A stretch of DNA of 64,000 bases from Arcobacter ellisii (GTDB lineage: Bacteria; Campylobacterota; Campylobacteria; Campylobacterales; Arcobacteraceae): positions 248,001 to 312,000 of the forward strand of contig NZ_CP032097.1 in NCBI RefSeq assembly GCF_003544915.1, read 5' to 3'. Of the stretch, positions 1 to 7,994 are shown piece after piece; positions within the stretch are counted from its first letter, which is position 1, and each line of letters opens with the position of its first letter. Below the pieces are notes generated by a model that was not told the DNA's origin, did no database searches, and worked only from the letters and a program-made list of their open reading frames with translations. The position numbers were made by a program, and so were the translations under genes.

Positions 1-83
1 CAAAACCTACAGTAGATACAAAAAAAGTTGTAACAGCTAAAAAAGAAGAATTACATACTGAGGATGAATGGGAAAGCTTTTAA
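1..83 (+). CDS. C-terminal end of a methyl-accepting chemotaxis protein (partial)
   Basis: Only the last 26 codons are present (frame beginning at base 3, stop TAA at 81-83). The peptide is a Lys/Thr/Val-rich, unstructured-looking stretch ending in DEWESF. A flexible tail ending in a W-x-x-F pentapeptide (NWETF in E. coli Tar/Tsr) is the docking site for CheR and CheB in chemoreceptor adaptation, so this is most likely the tail of a chemoreceptor. The CheA-like gene and second receptor just downstream support that. A short inverted repeat, AAAGCT/AGCTTT (73-88), spans the stop codon and is followed by T residues, so it may be a weak terminator. Another protein with a chance WESF end cannot be excluded. 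Confidence 0.6.
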   Translation, partial: KPTVDTKKVVTAKKEELHTEDEWESF

Positions 84-105
84 GCTTTTTCATTATTTTT
101 AGAAA

Positions 106-720
106 ATGACTTGTCCAAATAGAATAAAACCTAAATTATTAAGAGATATAAAAACTGAAGCTCTTTTAGTGTTCATAAGAACTACATTAGAACAGTATTT
201 TCATCAAATAGATAATAATGGATACTATTTTAAGTTAGGTAATGAAGAAGATAATACCATTGTATACTCTGCATTAAAAGAGTTATTGGGAGAACTTCAA
301 GATACAGTTATAAACTCAACGTATCTTAGGAGTTTGATAGAAAATGCTAATAAAAATGCTACTTTGAAAATATTGGCAAAAAAAGAAGAACCTCTTATGG
401 TTTATTATGATACTTTGATAAAAACAATAGAAACTTTATTACCAAATGGAAGTTTTTGGATACCGGAATTAGTTGTAATTTGCCTTTTAAGTGAATGGAT
501 AATAGAAGAAGAAAAAACTGCATATTTTTATCCATATTTGAAAAAAATAGATTATTTAAGTTTGATAAATAGATATGACAATACAAAAAAAGATTTAGAA
601 AATGACAAAAAAGAGATAATTATGAATATGTATAAAATCTCTTCTAAATTAATAGAAAAATTAAAAAAAGCAGAATATAAAATTAATACAACTAGAAAAA
701 AAAGTAAAAGAAGGAAATAG
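106..720 (+). CDS. Hypothetical 204-aa protein in a chemotaxis-like operon
   Basis: I do not recognise this protein. It is cytoplasmic-looking, with no signal peptide and no convincing membrane segment. It is mostly alpha-helical in composition and ends in a very basic tail (KKSKRRK). No HPt-like H-x-K-G motif is visible, so it does not obviously replace the phosphotransfer domain missing from the next gene. Its TAG stop (718-720) directly abuts the ATG of the CheA-like gene, so the two are almost certainly cotranscribed and perhaps translationally coupled. The start at 106 lacks a clear Shine-Dalgarno sequence; it follows the stop of the upstream receptor by 22 bases. Confidence 0.6.
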   Translation: MTCPNRIKPKLLRDIKTEALLVFIRTTLEQYFHQIDNNGYYFKLGNEEDNTIVYSALKELLGELQDTVINSTYLRSLIENANKNATLKILAKKEEPLMVYYDTLIKTIETLLPNGSFWIPELVVICLLSEWIIEEEKTAYFYPYLKKIDYLSLINRYDNTKKDLENDKKEIIMNMYKISSKLIEKLKKAEYKINTTRKKSKRRK

Positions 721-1797
721 ATGATTAATTCTAATGTTACAGTTGAATTACAAAAATTAGAAAAACTTTTAAATAAAGTAGGTGATTTAGTAATAACAAA
801 CTCTATGATGTCCCAAAGTATAGATAATTTGCCATATAGTGAAGAAAAAAAGAATCTTCTTGAAAAAATAAACATATTTCAAAGACATATTGTTGAACTA
901 CAAGAGTATGCTACAGATATAAGAATGATTAAATTTGAAAGTATGTATGGAATATACAATGATATTATTTTAGAATTAATGCCTAAAAATAAATCTATAA
1001 AGTTAGAGATTTTAGGTGGAAATACAAAAGTTGATAAATCACTAATAGAACAATTGGATTCATCTATAAAAACCTTAATCACAAACTCAGTTTTATATGG
1101 AATTGAAGAAACTCAAGAAAGAATTAATAAAAATAAACCTATTGAATCAACAATAAAAATCATAGCTCAACAATTAAACGGTCAAATTTCTTTTAGTATA
1201 GAAAACGATGGAAAAGGTTTAAATAAAGAAGAAATAACTGAAGATTATATCTTAGAAAATCAAGAAGATAGTCAATTAAAAGGTATAGAAAAAATTAAAG
1301 AAATTATTGAAAGACTTAATGGAAATATAGAAATCCAAAGTGAATTAATAGATGGTTTTTCTTTTACTATGACTCTTCCTTTAACTCACTCTATTTTAGA
1401 AGGTTTAAATATAAAAATAGGAAATAATATCTTTATTTTGCCAACATCTTCTATTGTTGAATCAATACAACCAACAAATGAAATGATTAAGTTAGTTGGA
1501 GATGGAAGTACTCCTTTATTAATGTTAAGAGATGAGTTTATTCCCATTATAAAATTGCATGAACATTTTCATATAGAATCGAAAAATCAAATATTAGAAG
1601 ATGGCATATTGATAATTGTTAAATCAGGAATTCAAAAAGCAGCTTTATTTATTGATGAATTTTTGCAACAACAGCAAATTGTAGTAAAAGCGATTGAAAC
1701 AAATTTTAGAAAAGTGGATAGTGTAGCAGGTGCAACTGTTAGGGGAGATGGTAGTATTGGCATCATAATTGATGTTAAAAGTATTTTAGAAAAATAG
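721..1797 (+). CDS. CheA-like protein lacking the HPt domain, with a degenerate kinase domain
   Basis: Three CheA modules are recognisable in 358 aa. A P3-type dimerisation helix pair occupies about residues 5-75 (KLEKLLNKVGDLVI matches the CheA P3 start). A P4-like ATPase fold spans about 90-220, and a P5 CheW-like domain about 225-358. The N-terminal P1 phosphotransfer domain with its His is absent, as is P2. In P4 the N-box keeps Asn122 (NSVLYGIE), but the usual Asp-His pair is Leu-Tyr. The G1 box is END-GKGL (161-167). The GRGVGMDVV G2 box and ATP lid are reduced to a short KGIEKIKEII segment. It is therefore probably not an autonomous kinase; it may be an array scaffold or CheW-like coupler. 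SD AAGGAA precedes the ATG. Confidence 0.8.
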   Translation: MINSNVTVELQKLEKLLNKVGDLVITNSMMSQSIDNLPYSEEKKNLLEKINIFQRHIVELQEYATDIRMIKFESMYGIYNDIILELMPKNKSIKLEILGGNTKVDKSLIEQLDSSIKTLITNSVLYGIEETQERINKNKPIESTIKIIAQQLNGQISFSIENDGKGLNKEEITEDYILENQEDSQLKGIEKIKEIIERLNGNIEIQSELIDGFSFTMTLPLTHSILEGLNIKIGNNIFILPTSSIVESIQPTNEMIKLVGDGSTPLLMLRDEFIPIIKLHEHFHIESKNQILEDGILIIVKSGIQKAALFIDEFLQQQQIVVKAIETNFRKVDSVAGATVRGDGSIGIIIDVKSILEK

Positions 1798-1812
1798 TAA
1801 AAGGCTAGTATT

Positions 1813-3993
1813 ATGTTTGAAATAATAACAAAAAAGATAAGCAATAAAATTATAGTGGCGTTATTTCTACTTATGTCACTAAGTAGCTTAACAGTTATAT
1901 TTGTAACAACTTCCAAAGTAACTGAAGATTTAATTGTAAAAACAAAAGAAAACTTAGAGATGTTAAATGCGGCAATGTTTCAAAGTCTTAGAAATGCAAT
2001 GAACACAGGAGATCCAGTTCAAATTGCAAAAGCAGAAGAAGACGCTAGACAAATAAATGGTGTAAAAAATCTAACTGTTGCAAAAAGTAAAGCCTTAATG
2101 GAGCTTTATCCTTCAAACGTTCCTTATACAACTGATGAAAAAGTTCTTGCAACATTTGAATCTAAAAAACCTCTTTTATTACAAACTGATGATGAAAATG
2201 GTCATAATCTAAGAATGGTGAAACCAATGATTGCAACACAAGAGTGTTTAATGTGTCATGCAAATCAAAATGAAGGTGATGTAATAGGAGTTATGGATTT
2301 AACTTTCTCATTGGAAGAATCAGATAGTAAAATAAAAAGTTTATTAACTGAAATCTCAATAATTTCAGTTATTTTGTCACTTATAACTATTGCCTTAATT
2401 TTATTTATAGTAAAAAAAGCAACAAATCCTATTGGAAAATTAAAAGAGGGATTTGAAAATTTACTTAATTCAAACGATACTAACATCACATTAAAAATTG
2501 ATTCACAAGATGAAATTGGAGAAGTTGCAAATCTATTTAACTCTTATATGAATAAAGTAAGAGATGGTTTAAAACAGGATGAAAAAGTGATTGAAGAAGC
2601 AAGTGATGTTTTAGAAAAAACAGCAAATGGTTTCTTTGTTTATAAAGTAAATGGAACAGCTTCTAATCCTCATGTTGAAGATTTAAAAAATAAATTAAAT
2701 TCAATGATTTTAAAAACAAATGAAACAGTTAATAAAATAAATGAAGCTTTAAGATATTACTCTGAATCAAAATATAATTTTGTAATCAATGATGATGGAA
2801 TTTATGGAAACTTAGGTTCATTAACTTCAGGAATAAAACTTGTAGGAAATAATACTTCTGAAATTTTAGCAATGGTTATGAACACAGGAAATGCCTTAAA
2901 TGAAAGTACAAAAACACTTTCTGGTGCTTCAAATAATCTTTCAACTTCTTCAAATCAACAAGCTGCTTCATTAGAAGAGACAGCTGCTGCTTTAGAAGAG
3001 ATAACAGCAACAATTCAAGCAAATACACAAGCAACAGTTGAAATGGCTCAATTAGCACAAAATGTAACTAAGTCTGCTAAAAATGGACAAGAATTAGCAA
3101 ATTTGACAGCTTCTTCAATGGATGAAATAAATAAAGAAGTAAGTTCAATCAATGAAGCAATTGAAGTAATTGACCAAATTGCATTCCAAACAAATATTCT
3201 ATCTTTAAACGCAGCTGTTGAAGCAGCAACTGCTGGAGAAGCTGGAAAAGGATTTGCAGTTGTTGCTCAAGAGGTAAGAAACTTAGCAAATAGAAGTGCA
3301 GAAGCTGCAAGAGAAATTAAAAATATCGTTGAATTAGCAAGTAAAAAAGCTAAAGAAGGTAAAGATATCTCTGATAATATGATAAATGGTTATAAAGAGT
3401 TAAATGAAAATATCTCAAATACAATTGTAACAATAGATAAAGTAGCAAGTGCTTCAAAAGAACAAGAAAGAGGTATTATTCAAATTAATGATGCAATAAA
3501 TATGCTTGACCAAGCAACACAAAAAAATGCACAAGTTGCTGATCAAATATCAACAATGGCATCAAATATTTCAGCTATGTCAAACTCATTAGTAACTGCG
3601 GCTGCAAGAGCATCATTCTTAGAAGACTCTTTAGATAAAGTTTGTGATGTAGATTTAGTTTATGATACAGCATTGTTAAAAGTCGACTTATTAAATACAA
3701 AAGATAAAGTTTATGGGAAACTTGGAGATTATAAATCATTTAAAATTGAAGAAAATCAAACATTAAAACAATGGAGTGAAAAACATATTAATTCAGGGAA
3801 AAGAGTTGATATGACTATTATGAAAAATATAGAAGAATTAAATAATAAATTCCATCATAATCTACAAGAATTAGTAAATGCGAATTCAAATAAAGAGAAA
3901 AATGAAGAGCTAAATAAAAGAGCTAAAGAGGTTGAAATGGATGCTTTAAGAATCTTTGGTAATCTAAATAATGTAAAGAAAAACTGCATATAA
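1813..3993 (+). CDS. Methyl-accepting chemotaxis protein with periplasmic c-type haem-binding sensor
   Basis: This is a 726-aa transmembrane chemoreceptor. TM1 lies near residues 14-32, the periplasmic sensor at about 33-178 and TM2 at about 181-199. A HAMP region follows, then a long coiled-coil signalling domain with the conserved hairpin tip [17 protein letters not shown] (from about residue 455). The periplasmic part contains C145-L-M-C148-H149, the covalent haem c attachment motif, and resembles the Tll0287/DUF3365-type sensor, so redox state or a haem ligand is the likely signal. The last 100 residues resemble a CZB zinc-binding domain in layout (K-x-x-VYG, LKQW, terminal HH). The usual first His and the Cys appear replaced, so zinc binding is doubtful. 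It starts 15 bases after the CheA-like gene. Confidence 0.9.
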   Translation: MFEIITKKISNKIIVALFLLMSLSSLTVIFVTTSKVTEDLIVKTKENLEMLNAAMFQSLRNAMNTGDPVQIAKAEEDARQINGVKNLTVAKSKALMELYPSNVPYTTDEKVLATFESKKPLLLQTDDENGHNLRMVKPMIATQECLMCHANQNEGDVIGVMDLTFSLEESDSKIKSLLTEISIISVILSLITIALILFIVKKATNPIGKLKEGFENLLNSNDTNITLKIDSQDEIGEVANLFNSYMNKVRDGLKQDEKVIEEASDVLEKTANGFFVYKVNGTASNPHVEDLKNKLNSMILKTNETVNKINEALRYYSESKYNFVINDDGIYGNLGSLTSGIKLVGNNTSEILAMVMNTGNALNESTKTLSGASNNLSTSSNQQAASLEETAAALEEITATIQANTQATVEMAQLAQNVTKSAKNGQELANLTASSMDEINKEVSSINEAIEVIDQIAFQTNILSLNAAVEAATAGEAGKGFAVVAQEVRNLANRSAEAAREIKNIVELASKKAKEGKDISDNMINGYKELNENISNTIVTIDKVASASKEQERGIIQINDAINMLDQATQKNAQVADQISTMASNISAMSNSLVTAAARASFLEDSLDKVCDVDLVYDTALLKVDLLNTKDKVYGKLGDYKSFKIEENQTLKQWSEKHINSGKRVDMTIMKNIEELNNKFHHNLQELVNANSNKEKNEELNKRAKEVEMDALRIFGNLNNVKKNCI

Positions 3994-4020
3994 AAATTTT
4001 TTATGAGAGGAAAATGAGTT

Positions 4021-4761
4021 ATGGATTATTCTATTTTAGAAAAATATGGTAAAAAAATTTCTGTATTATTTGTTGAAGATGATGAAGAAGTCAGAAAACA
4101 ATTAGGTTTCTTATTAAATGATATATTTTATAAAGTAGATATTGCTGTAAACGGTTTAGATGGATTAAAAAAATATACAGAATATTATGATAAAAACAAA
4201 AAATATTACGACTTAATAATTACTGATATAGATATGCCTTTAATGAATGGAATTGAGCTTATACATGAGATATTTTATAAATATTGTAAACAAAAGATTA
4301 TAGTTCTAAGCGCTCATAATGATTCTAAATATCTTATGGAATTGATAAATACTGATATTTATCATTACGTTTTAAAAACTTTTTCATCAGAAGAACTTCT
4401 CTCTCTTTTTTGTAAAGTTACAAAAGAAATTTATGAAAAAGAGAATTTTATAAATATTGAAAAAAATTCAATTATTAAGCTTTCAGAAGATTTATTTTGG
4501 AATTCTACTTTAAAACAAATTTATTATAAAAATGAAATTTTTAAATTAACAAAAAAAGAGTTTTTATTGTTAGAATTGCTTCTTACATGTACTGATAAAG
4601 TATATACTATTAATGAAATAATAGAATATATATGGAAAGATGAACCTCTTAAAAATCCAGATATTTCTAATCTAAAAAATTTAATATCTAGACTTAAAAG
4701 AAGATTACCTTCTTTAAATATAGACAATTTTTATGGAGTTGGATATAAGATTAGTTTTTAG
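4021..4761 (+). CDS. OmpR/PhoB-family response regulator
   Basis: The 246-aa regulator has an N-terminal receiver domain and a C-terminal winged helix. The acidic pocket is at E19-D20-D21, the phosphoacceptor is D69 (TDIDMP), the conserved Ser is in VLSAHND, and the conserved Lys is K119. K119 is followed by Thr instead of the usual Pro. The DNA-binding half (about 160-246) has the LTKKEFLLLELLL start and the terminal GVGYKI hairpin typical of the family. It follows the haem chemoreceptor by 27 bases with SD GAGAGGAAAA, so it is probably in the same operon. No cognate kinase is adjacent, and the CheA-like protein upstream lacks a phosphotransfer His, so its phosphodonor is unclear. Confidence 0.9.
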   Translation: MDYSILEKYGKKISVLFVEDDEEVRKQLGFLLNDIFYKVDIAVNGLDGLKKYTEYYDKNKKYYDLIITDIDMPLMNGIELIHEIFYKYCKQKIIVLSAHNDSKYLMELINTDIYHYVLKTFSSEELLSLFCKVTKEIYEKENFINIEKNSIIKLSEDLFWNSTLKQIYYKNEIFKLTKKEFLLLELLLTCTDKVYTINEIIEYIWKDEPLKNPDISNLKNLISRLKRRLPSLNIDNFYGVGYKISF

Positions 4762-4763
4762 AA

Positions 4764-4799
4764 ATAATTATTTTTATAATTTTTTATAAAAATAATTAT
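4764..4799 (+). terminator. Perfect 16-bp inverted repeat after the response regulator
   Basis: Left arm 4764-4779 and right arm 4784-4799 are perfect reverse complements, separated by a TTTT loop. The stem is made only of A and T and no run of T follows it, so it is not a classical strong terminator. Its position 3 bases after the stop codon still makes an mRNA-end or stabilising hairpin the likeliest role. Confidence 0.5.
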
Positions 4800-4947
4800 G
4801 GAGAAAGCTAAAATGACATAATTAGTATGAGAAATGTGTAAGTGTGAATTTATTTGCTTAGATGAATACATTTAAAAATAAAAGATTATAGAAAACATGT
4901 TAGCAAAATTGTTTACATAGTTTTAAATATAAATATTAAGTTGATAT

Positions 4948-5922
4948 ATGGAAAATAATGTTTTAAAAATAATTGAAGAATCAGGTTCTAAAGGACCTAA
5001 ATATGAAAGTTTGGTAAAAATATTTAAATTATATGAGCAATTACAATATGCAACAAATATTAAACATATAGCACATGATATTTACTATTGGTTAAATAGA
5101 GAATTTAAAATTGATAATATGGTTTTTACTCTTTTTAATATAAATAAAAATGAAAAAGAAGATATTTATATTGAAGGAGAACATTTTTATTTAGATGATG
5201 AATTTTCAAATTTTTTTATAATTAATACAGATACAAGTATAAACGCAACTGTTTCATTTAGAGCTATTTCTAAGGTGCATAATAAAATTATTCAAGATCA
5301 ATTTTATATTATTGATGCAGCCTTTCATTTAATATCACCAATTATTCAAAATGGTATTTTAAAGAAAAATTATATTGAGTCTTCATCAATTGATTCTGTA
5401 ACAAATGTATATAATAGAAGTTATTTAGTAGAACATTTAAATAAACACTTATCTCTTACAAGAAATAAACAATCACAAATATATTTTTTAATGGTAGGAA
5501 TTGACCATTTCAAGGCTGTTATAGATGAATTTAATCATGATATTGGAGATATTGTATTAATTGAATTAGCGAAAGTAATATATTCTAATATTTCAGAATT
5601 TGATATTATAGGAAGATTAACTGGTGATGAATTTTTAATTTCACTATTTAGTGCAGAATATGAATATGAAGTTAATTCAATTGCACATAAAATTATTGCA
5701 GATTTTGCACAAACAGAAATAATAGTAGATGAGAAAACTAATCAAATTCTAAAAAAAACAATTTGTATAGGTATAGATAAACACTTAATTTGTGATGAAA
5801 AAGATATTAGTGAAACAATTAAAAATGCAGATATAGCACTTTATGAAGCAAAAAATAAAGGTCGAAGTAGTTTGTTTAACTATAAAGATTTAAGAATAGA
5901 AGATACCATAGATTTATTTTAA
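4948..5922 (+). CDS. Putative diguanylate cyclase with N-terminal GAF-like domain and TGDEF active site
   Basis: This is a 324-aa soluble protein. Residues 1-145 look like a GAF-type sensor domain. Residues about 155-315 are a GGDEF domain (TNVYNRSYL start, IDHFKAVIDEFNHDIGD, then RLTGDEF at 223-229). The signature is T225-G-D-E-F rather than GGDEF. First-position variants such as AGDEF and SGDEF are known to be active in other proteins, so activity is plausible. The inhibitory I-site RxxD is S-E-F-D here (216-219), so product inhibition through it is unlikely. The expected role is c-di-GMP synthesis. It lies 186 bases downstream of the regulator with weak SD spacing, so it may have its own promoter. 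Confidence 0.8.
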   Translation: MENNVLKIIEESGSKGPKYESLVKIFKLYEQLQYATNIKHIAHDIYYWLNREFKIDNMVFTLFNINKNEKEDIYIEGEHFYLDDEFSNFFIINTDTSINATVSFRAISKVHNKIIQDQFYIIDAAFHLISPIIQNGILKKNYIESSSIDSVTNVYNRSYLVEHLNKHLSLTRNKQSQIYFLMVGIDHFKAVIDEFNHDIGDIVLIELAKVIYSNISEFDIIGRLTGDEFLISLFSAEYEYEVNSIAHKIIADFAQTEIIVDEKTNQILKKTICIGIDKHLICDEKDISETIKNADIALYEAKNKGRSSLFNYKDLRIEDTIDLF

Positions 5923-6025
5923 TTAGATTAATAAAATATTTAAATTTTAGAAAATTATTTTTAAACATCTGTTTTCCGACACCTTTTCTCTAAATCAAAA
6001 AAACTTCCAAAAAATACCTAAATAA

Positions 6026-6060
6026 TATGCGATAAATACTATCGGATTGTGATACAATAC
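6026..6060 (+). promoter_or_regulatory. Possible recombinase-binding/promoter region upstream of the serine recombinase
   Basis: Two short inverted repeats sit back to back: CGATA-N5-TATCG (6030-6044) and TTGT-GAT-ACAA (6047-6057). The second overlaps a plausible -10 (GATACAAT). Resolvase genes often carry dyad subsites of a res site overlapping their own promoter, which would fit. No third subsite could be recognised by eye. Confidence 0.35.
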
Positions 6061-6087
6061 GAAAACTATATCAAAGAGGTTTTTCGT

Positions 6088-6642
6088 ATGTTAATAGGTT
6101 ATGTTAGAGTTTCAACTGATGATCAAAATCTAAATTTGCAAAAAGATGCATTAATTAAATATGGTCTTGATGAAAGAAATATATTTTCTGATAAAACATC
6201 TGGTTCAAAAGATAAAAGAGTTGGACTTGATAAAGCAATAGAGTTTTTAAAAGATGGTGATACTTTAGTTGTTTGGAAACTAGATCGTTTAGGAAGAAGT
6301 TTAGCTCATTTAATTGATGTTATTACTAATCTAAAAAATAGAAATGTTTCTTTTGTATCTATTACTGAAGGTATGGATACAACAACAGCTTCAGGTGAAC
6401 TATTCTTTCATATCTTTGGAGCATTAGCTCAATTTGAAAGATCTTTAATTCAAGAAAGAGTAAAAGCTGGACTTGAATCTGCAAAACTAAGAGGTATTAG
6501 AGGTGGACGACCAAGAGCTATTGATGATGAAAAAATGATAGCTATTAAAAAAGCTTTAGAAGATGGAATGAGTAAAGCTGCTGTTTGTAGAACATTTGGA
6601 ATTAAACGAAGTACTTTGATTGATAGCTTGAATAGAAGTTAG
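6088..6642 (+). CDS. Serine recombinase of the resolvase/invertase family
   Basis: The 184-aa small serine recombinase begins MLIGYVRVSTDDQN, with the nucleophile at Ser9. It carries the family blocks VVWKLDRLGRSL and ASGELFFHIFGALAQFER, followed by GGRP and a C-terminal helix-turn-helix (about 155-184). An upstream in-frame start at 6049 would add 13 residues that precede the conserved domain. The ATG at 6088 has SD AAAGAGG, so I use 6088. It would catalyse site-specific resolution or inversion of DNA at short dyad sites. It is not obviously part of a transposon here: no Tn3-type transposase is adjacent. The neighbouring polymerase gene was later hit by an IS21 element. Confidence 0.88.
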   Translation: MLIGYVRVSTDDQNLNLQKDALIKYGLDERNIFSDKTSGSKDKRVGLDKAIEFLKDGDTLVVWKLDRLGRSLAHLIDVITNLKNRNVSFVSITEGMDTTTASGELFFHIFGALAQFERSLIQERVKAGLESAKLRGIRGGRPRAIDDEKMIAIKKALEDGMSKAAVCRTFGIKRSTLIDSLNRS

Positions 6643-6655
6643 AAATTTCACAATA

Positions 6656-6688
6656 ATGTTTCCACCTGTTTCACTTTTATGTTTCCAC
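6656..6688 (+). repeat. Two ATGTTTCCAC direct repeats with 23-bp period
   Basis: ATGTTTCCAC occurs at 6656-6665 and 6679-6688. The first is followed by CTG, as in the terminal repeats of the IS21 element at 7878, where the repeats also have a 23-bp period. They may be the relic end of another IS21-like element or binding sites for the adjacent recombinase. No transposase remains next to them. Confidence 0.35.
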
Positions 6689-6843
6689 TTTTTGAGGAAT
6701 TAGTGAAATGATTTTAAATTTTTAGTTGGCGAATAAGTTTTAAGATATAAGCTACCTTAAAAAATCTTTCAATTTGCAAGATAATTCATTGTTAGAAAAA
6801 AAACTAATTATAATTCTTCTATAAATTTATAAAAAGAAGAAGA

Positions 6844-7872
6844 ATGAAAATACATTTAGACTTAGATTGCTACTTCGTTTCAGCGGAGCGAACAAGATAC
6901 CCATTTTTAAAAGGTAAAAATATCGTGATTGCAAAAGGTAGTGATAATAAAATATTTTCAAATGATAAAAAAGAGGGAATGGTATTAGGTGATACTGGAG
7001 CTTTTAATTCTCTTTTGGAATTTAAAAATAATTATGATGAAAAAAACATATTAGAAGCTTGGAAAAAAGAATTTTTAGATAGTGATGGAAGAGTAAGAGG
7101 TATTGTAATTACTAAAAGCTATGAGTGTAAACCTTATGGGATAAAAACAGGAGCATCATTAAAAGAGGCTTTCTCATTATGCCCAAACTTAGTTGTAATA
7201 CCAAGTGACCACTATTTTTATCAAGAACTATCTCAAAAATTAAAAGCATATTTAGAGTTAAAAATTCCACTACTTGAGCAATATAGTATAGATGAATGGT
7301 TTGGTGATTTAGATGGTTATATCAAAGATGAAGATACCCTAGAATTCATAACTGAACTAAGAGATGATATTTTAAAAAAGTTTAATTTACCAATAACTAT
7401 TGGTGCATCTAAAAGTAAATGGATAGCAAAACTATTAACAGATAGAATCAAACCTTTTGGAGTATTTGCACTTCCAAATGATAAAGTTTTAGAATATACA
7501 AAAGATATAAGTATAAATGACTTCCCTGGTATTGGAAAAGTAATTGCTAAAAAGCTACAAGATTATCGAGTCAAAACATTAGGTGAATTGAGAAATAGAC
7601 CTACATTATTGAATGAATATGGAAAAACTGGAAAAGATTTATATAATAAGATTTGTGGCATTGATAATGAAAATGTTGTACCCAATAATGATAGAAAAGG
7701 TATTGGTATAAGTAGAAACTTCAAAGCCATCCAAGATAGGAATGAGATATATAGAAGAACTTTAATATTAGCTAGATATTTAAGTCATACTATCTCTAAA
7801 TTAAAATTAAATCCAACCACTTTTTATTTTAAAATAAAATATGAATATGGGATAAAGAACTCCCAATCTTGA
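6844..7872 (+). pseudogene. Y-family DNA polymerase (DinB/Pol IV type), 5' part, interrupted by IS21 element
   Basis: The 342-aa N-terminal part of a translesion polymerase keeps the catalytic core: D6 and D8 (HLDLDCYF) and D150-E151 (YSIDEW). The helix-hairpin-helix-like segment (INDFPGIGKVIAKKL) and part of the little-finger domain are also present. A roughly 40-residue segment after the first beta strands (about 35-85) is longer than in E. coli DinB. The reading frame ends at TGA 7870-7872, five bases before the left end of the IS element. The last 90 codons continue after the element at 10398. The SD GAAGAAG before the ATG is good. A truncated product retaining palm, fingers and thumb could still be made, but normal function is unlikely. 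Confidence 0.85.
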
Positions 7873-7877
7873 ATTTT

Positions 7878-7923
7878 TTGACTGAAAATTGACCCACTAT
7901 TTTGAAAACTTTTGACCCACCTG
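7878..7923 (+). repeat. Left terminal repeats of the IS21 element
   Basis: GACCCAC at 7891-7897 and again at 7914-7920, the inner one followed by CTG. The outermost bases TTGA pair with TCAA at 10394-10397. Confidence 0.85.
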
Positions 7924-7994
7924 TAAACTAAAAAAACATACTCTTTTCTCATAAAAATAATAATTATGAAGAAAGGTAAAAGGAGATGATTAGT

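Noticed and set aside
552-875. 107-aa reverse-strand hydrophobic frame
   Set aside because: It is antisense to the CheA-like gene and its neighbour. Phe/Leu-rich composition is expected from complemented AT-rich coding DNA.
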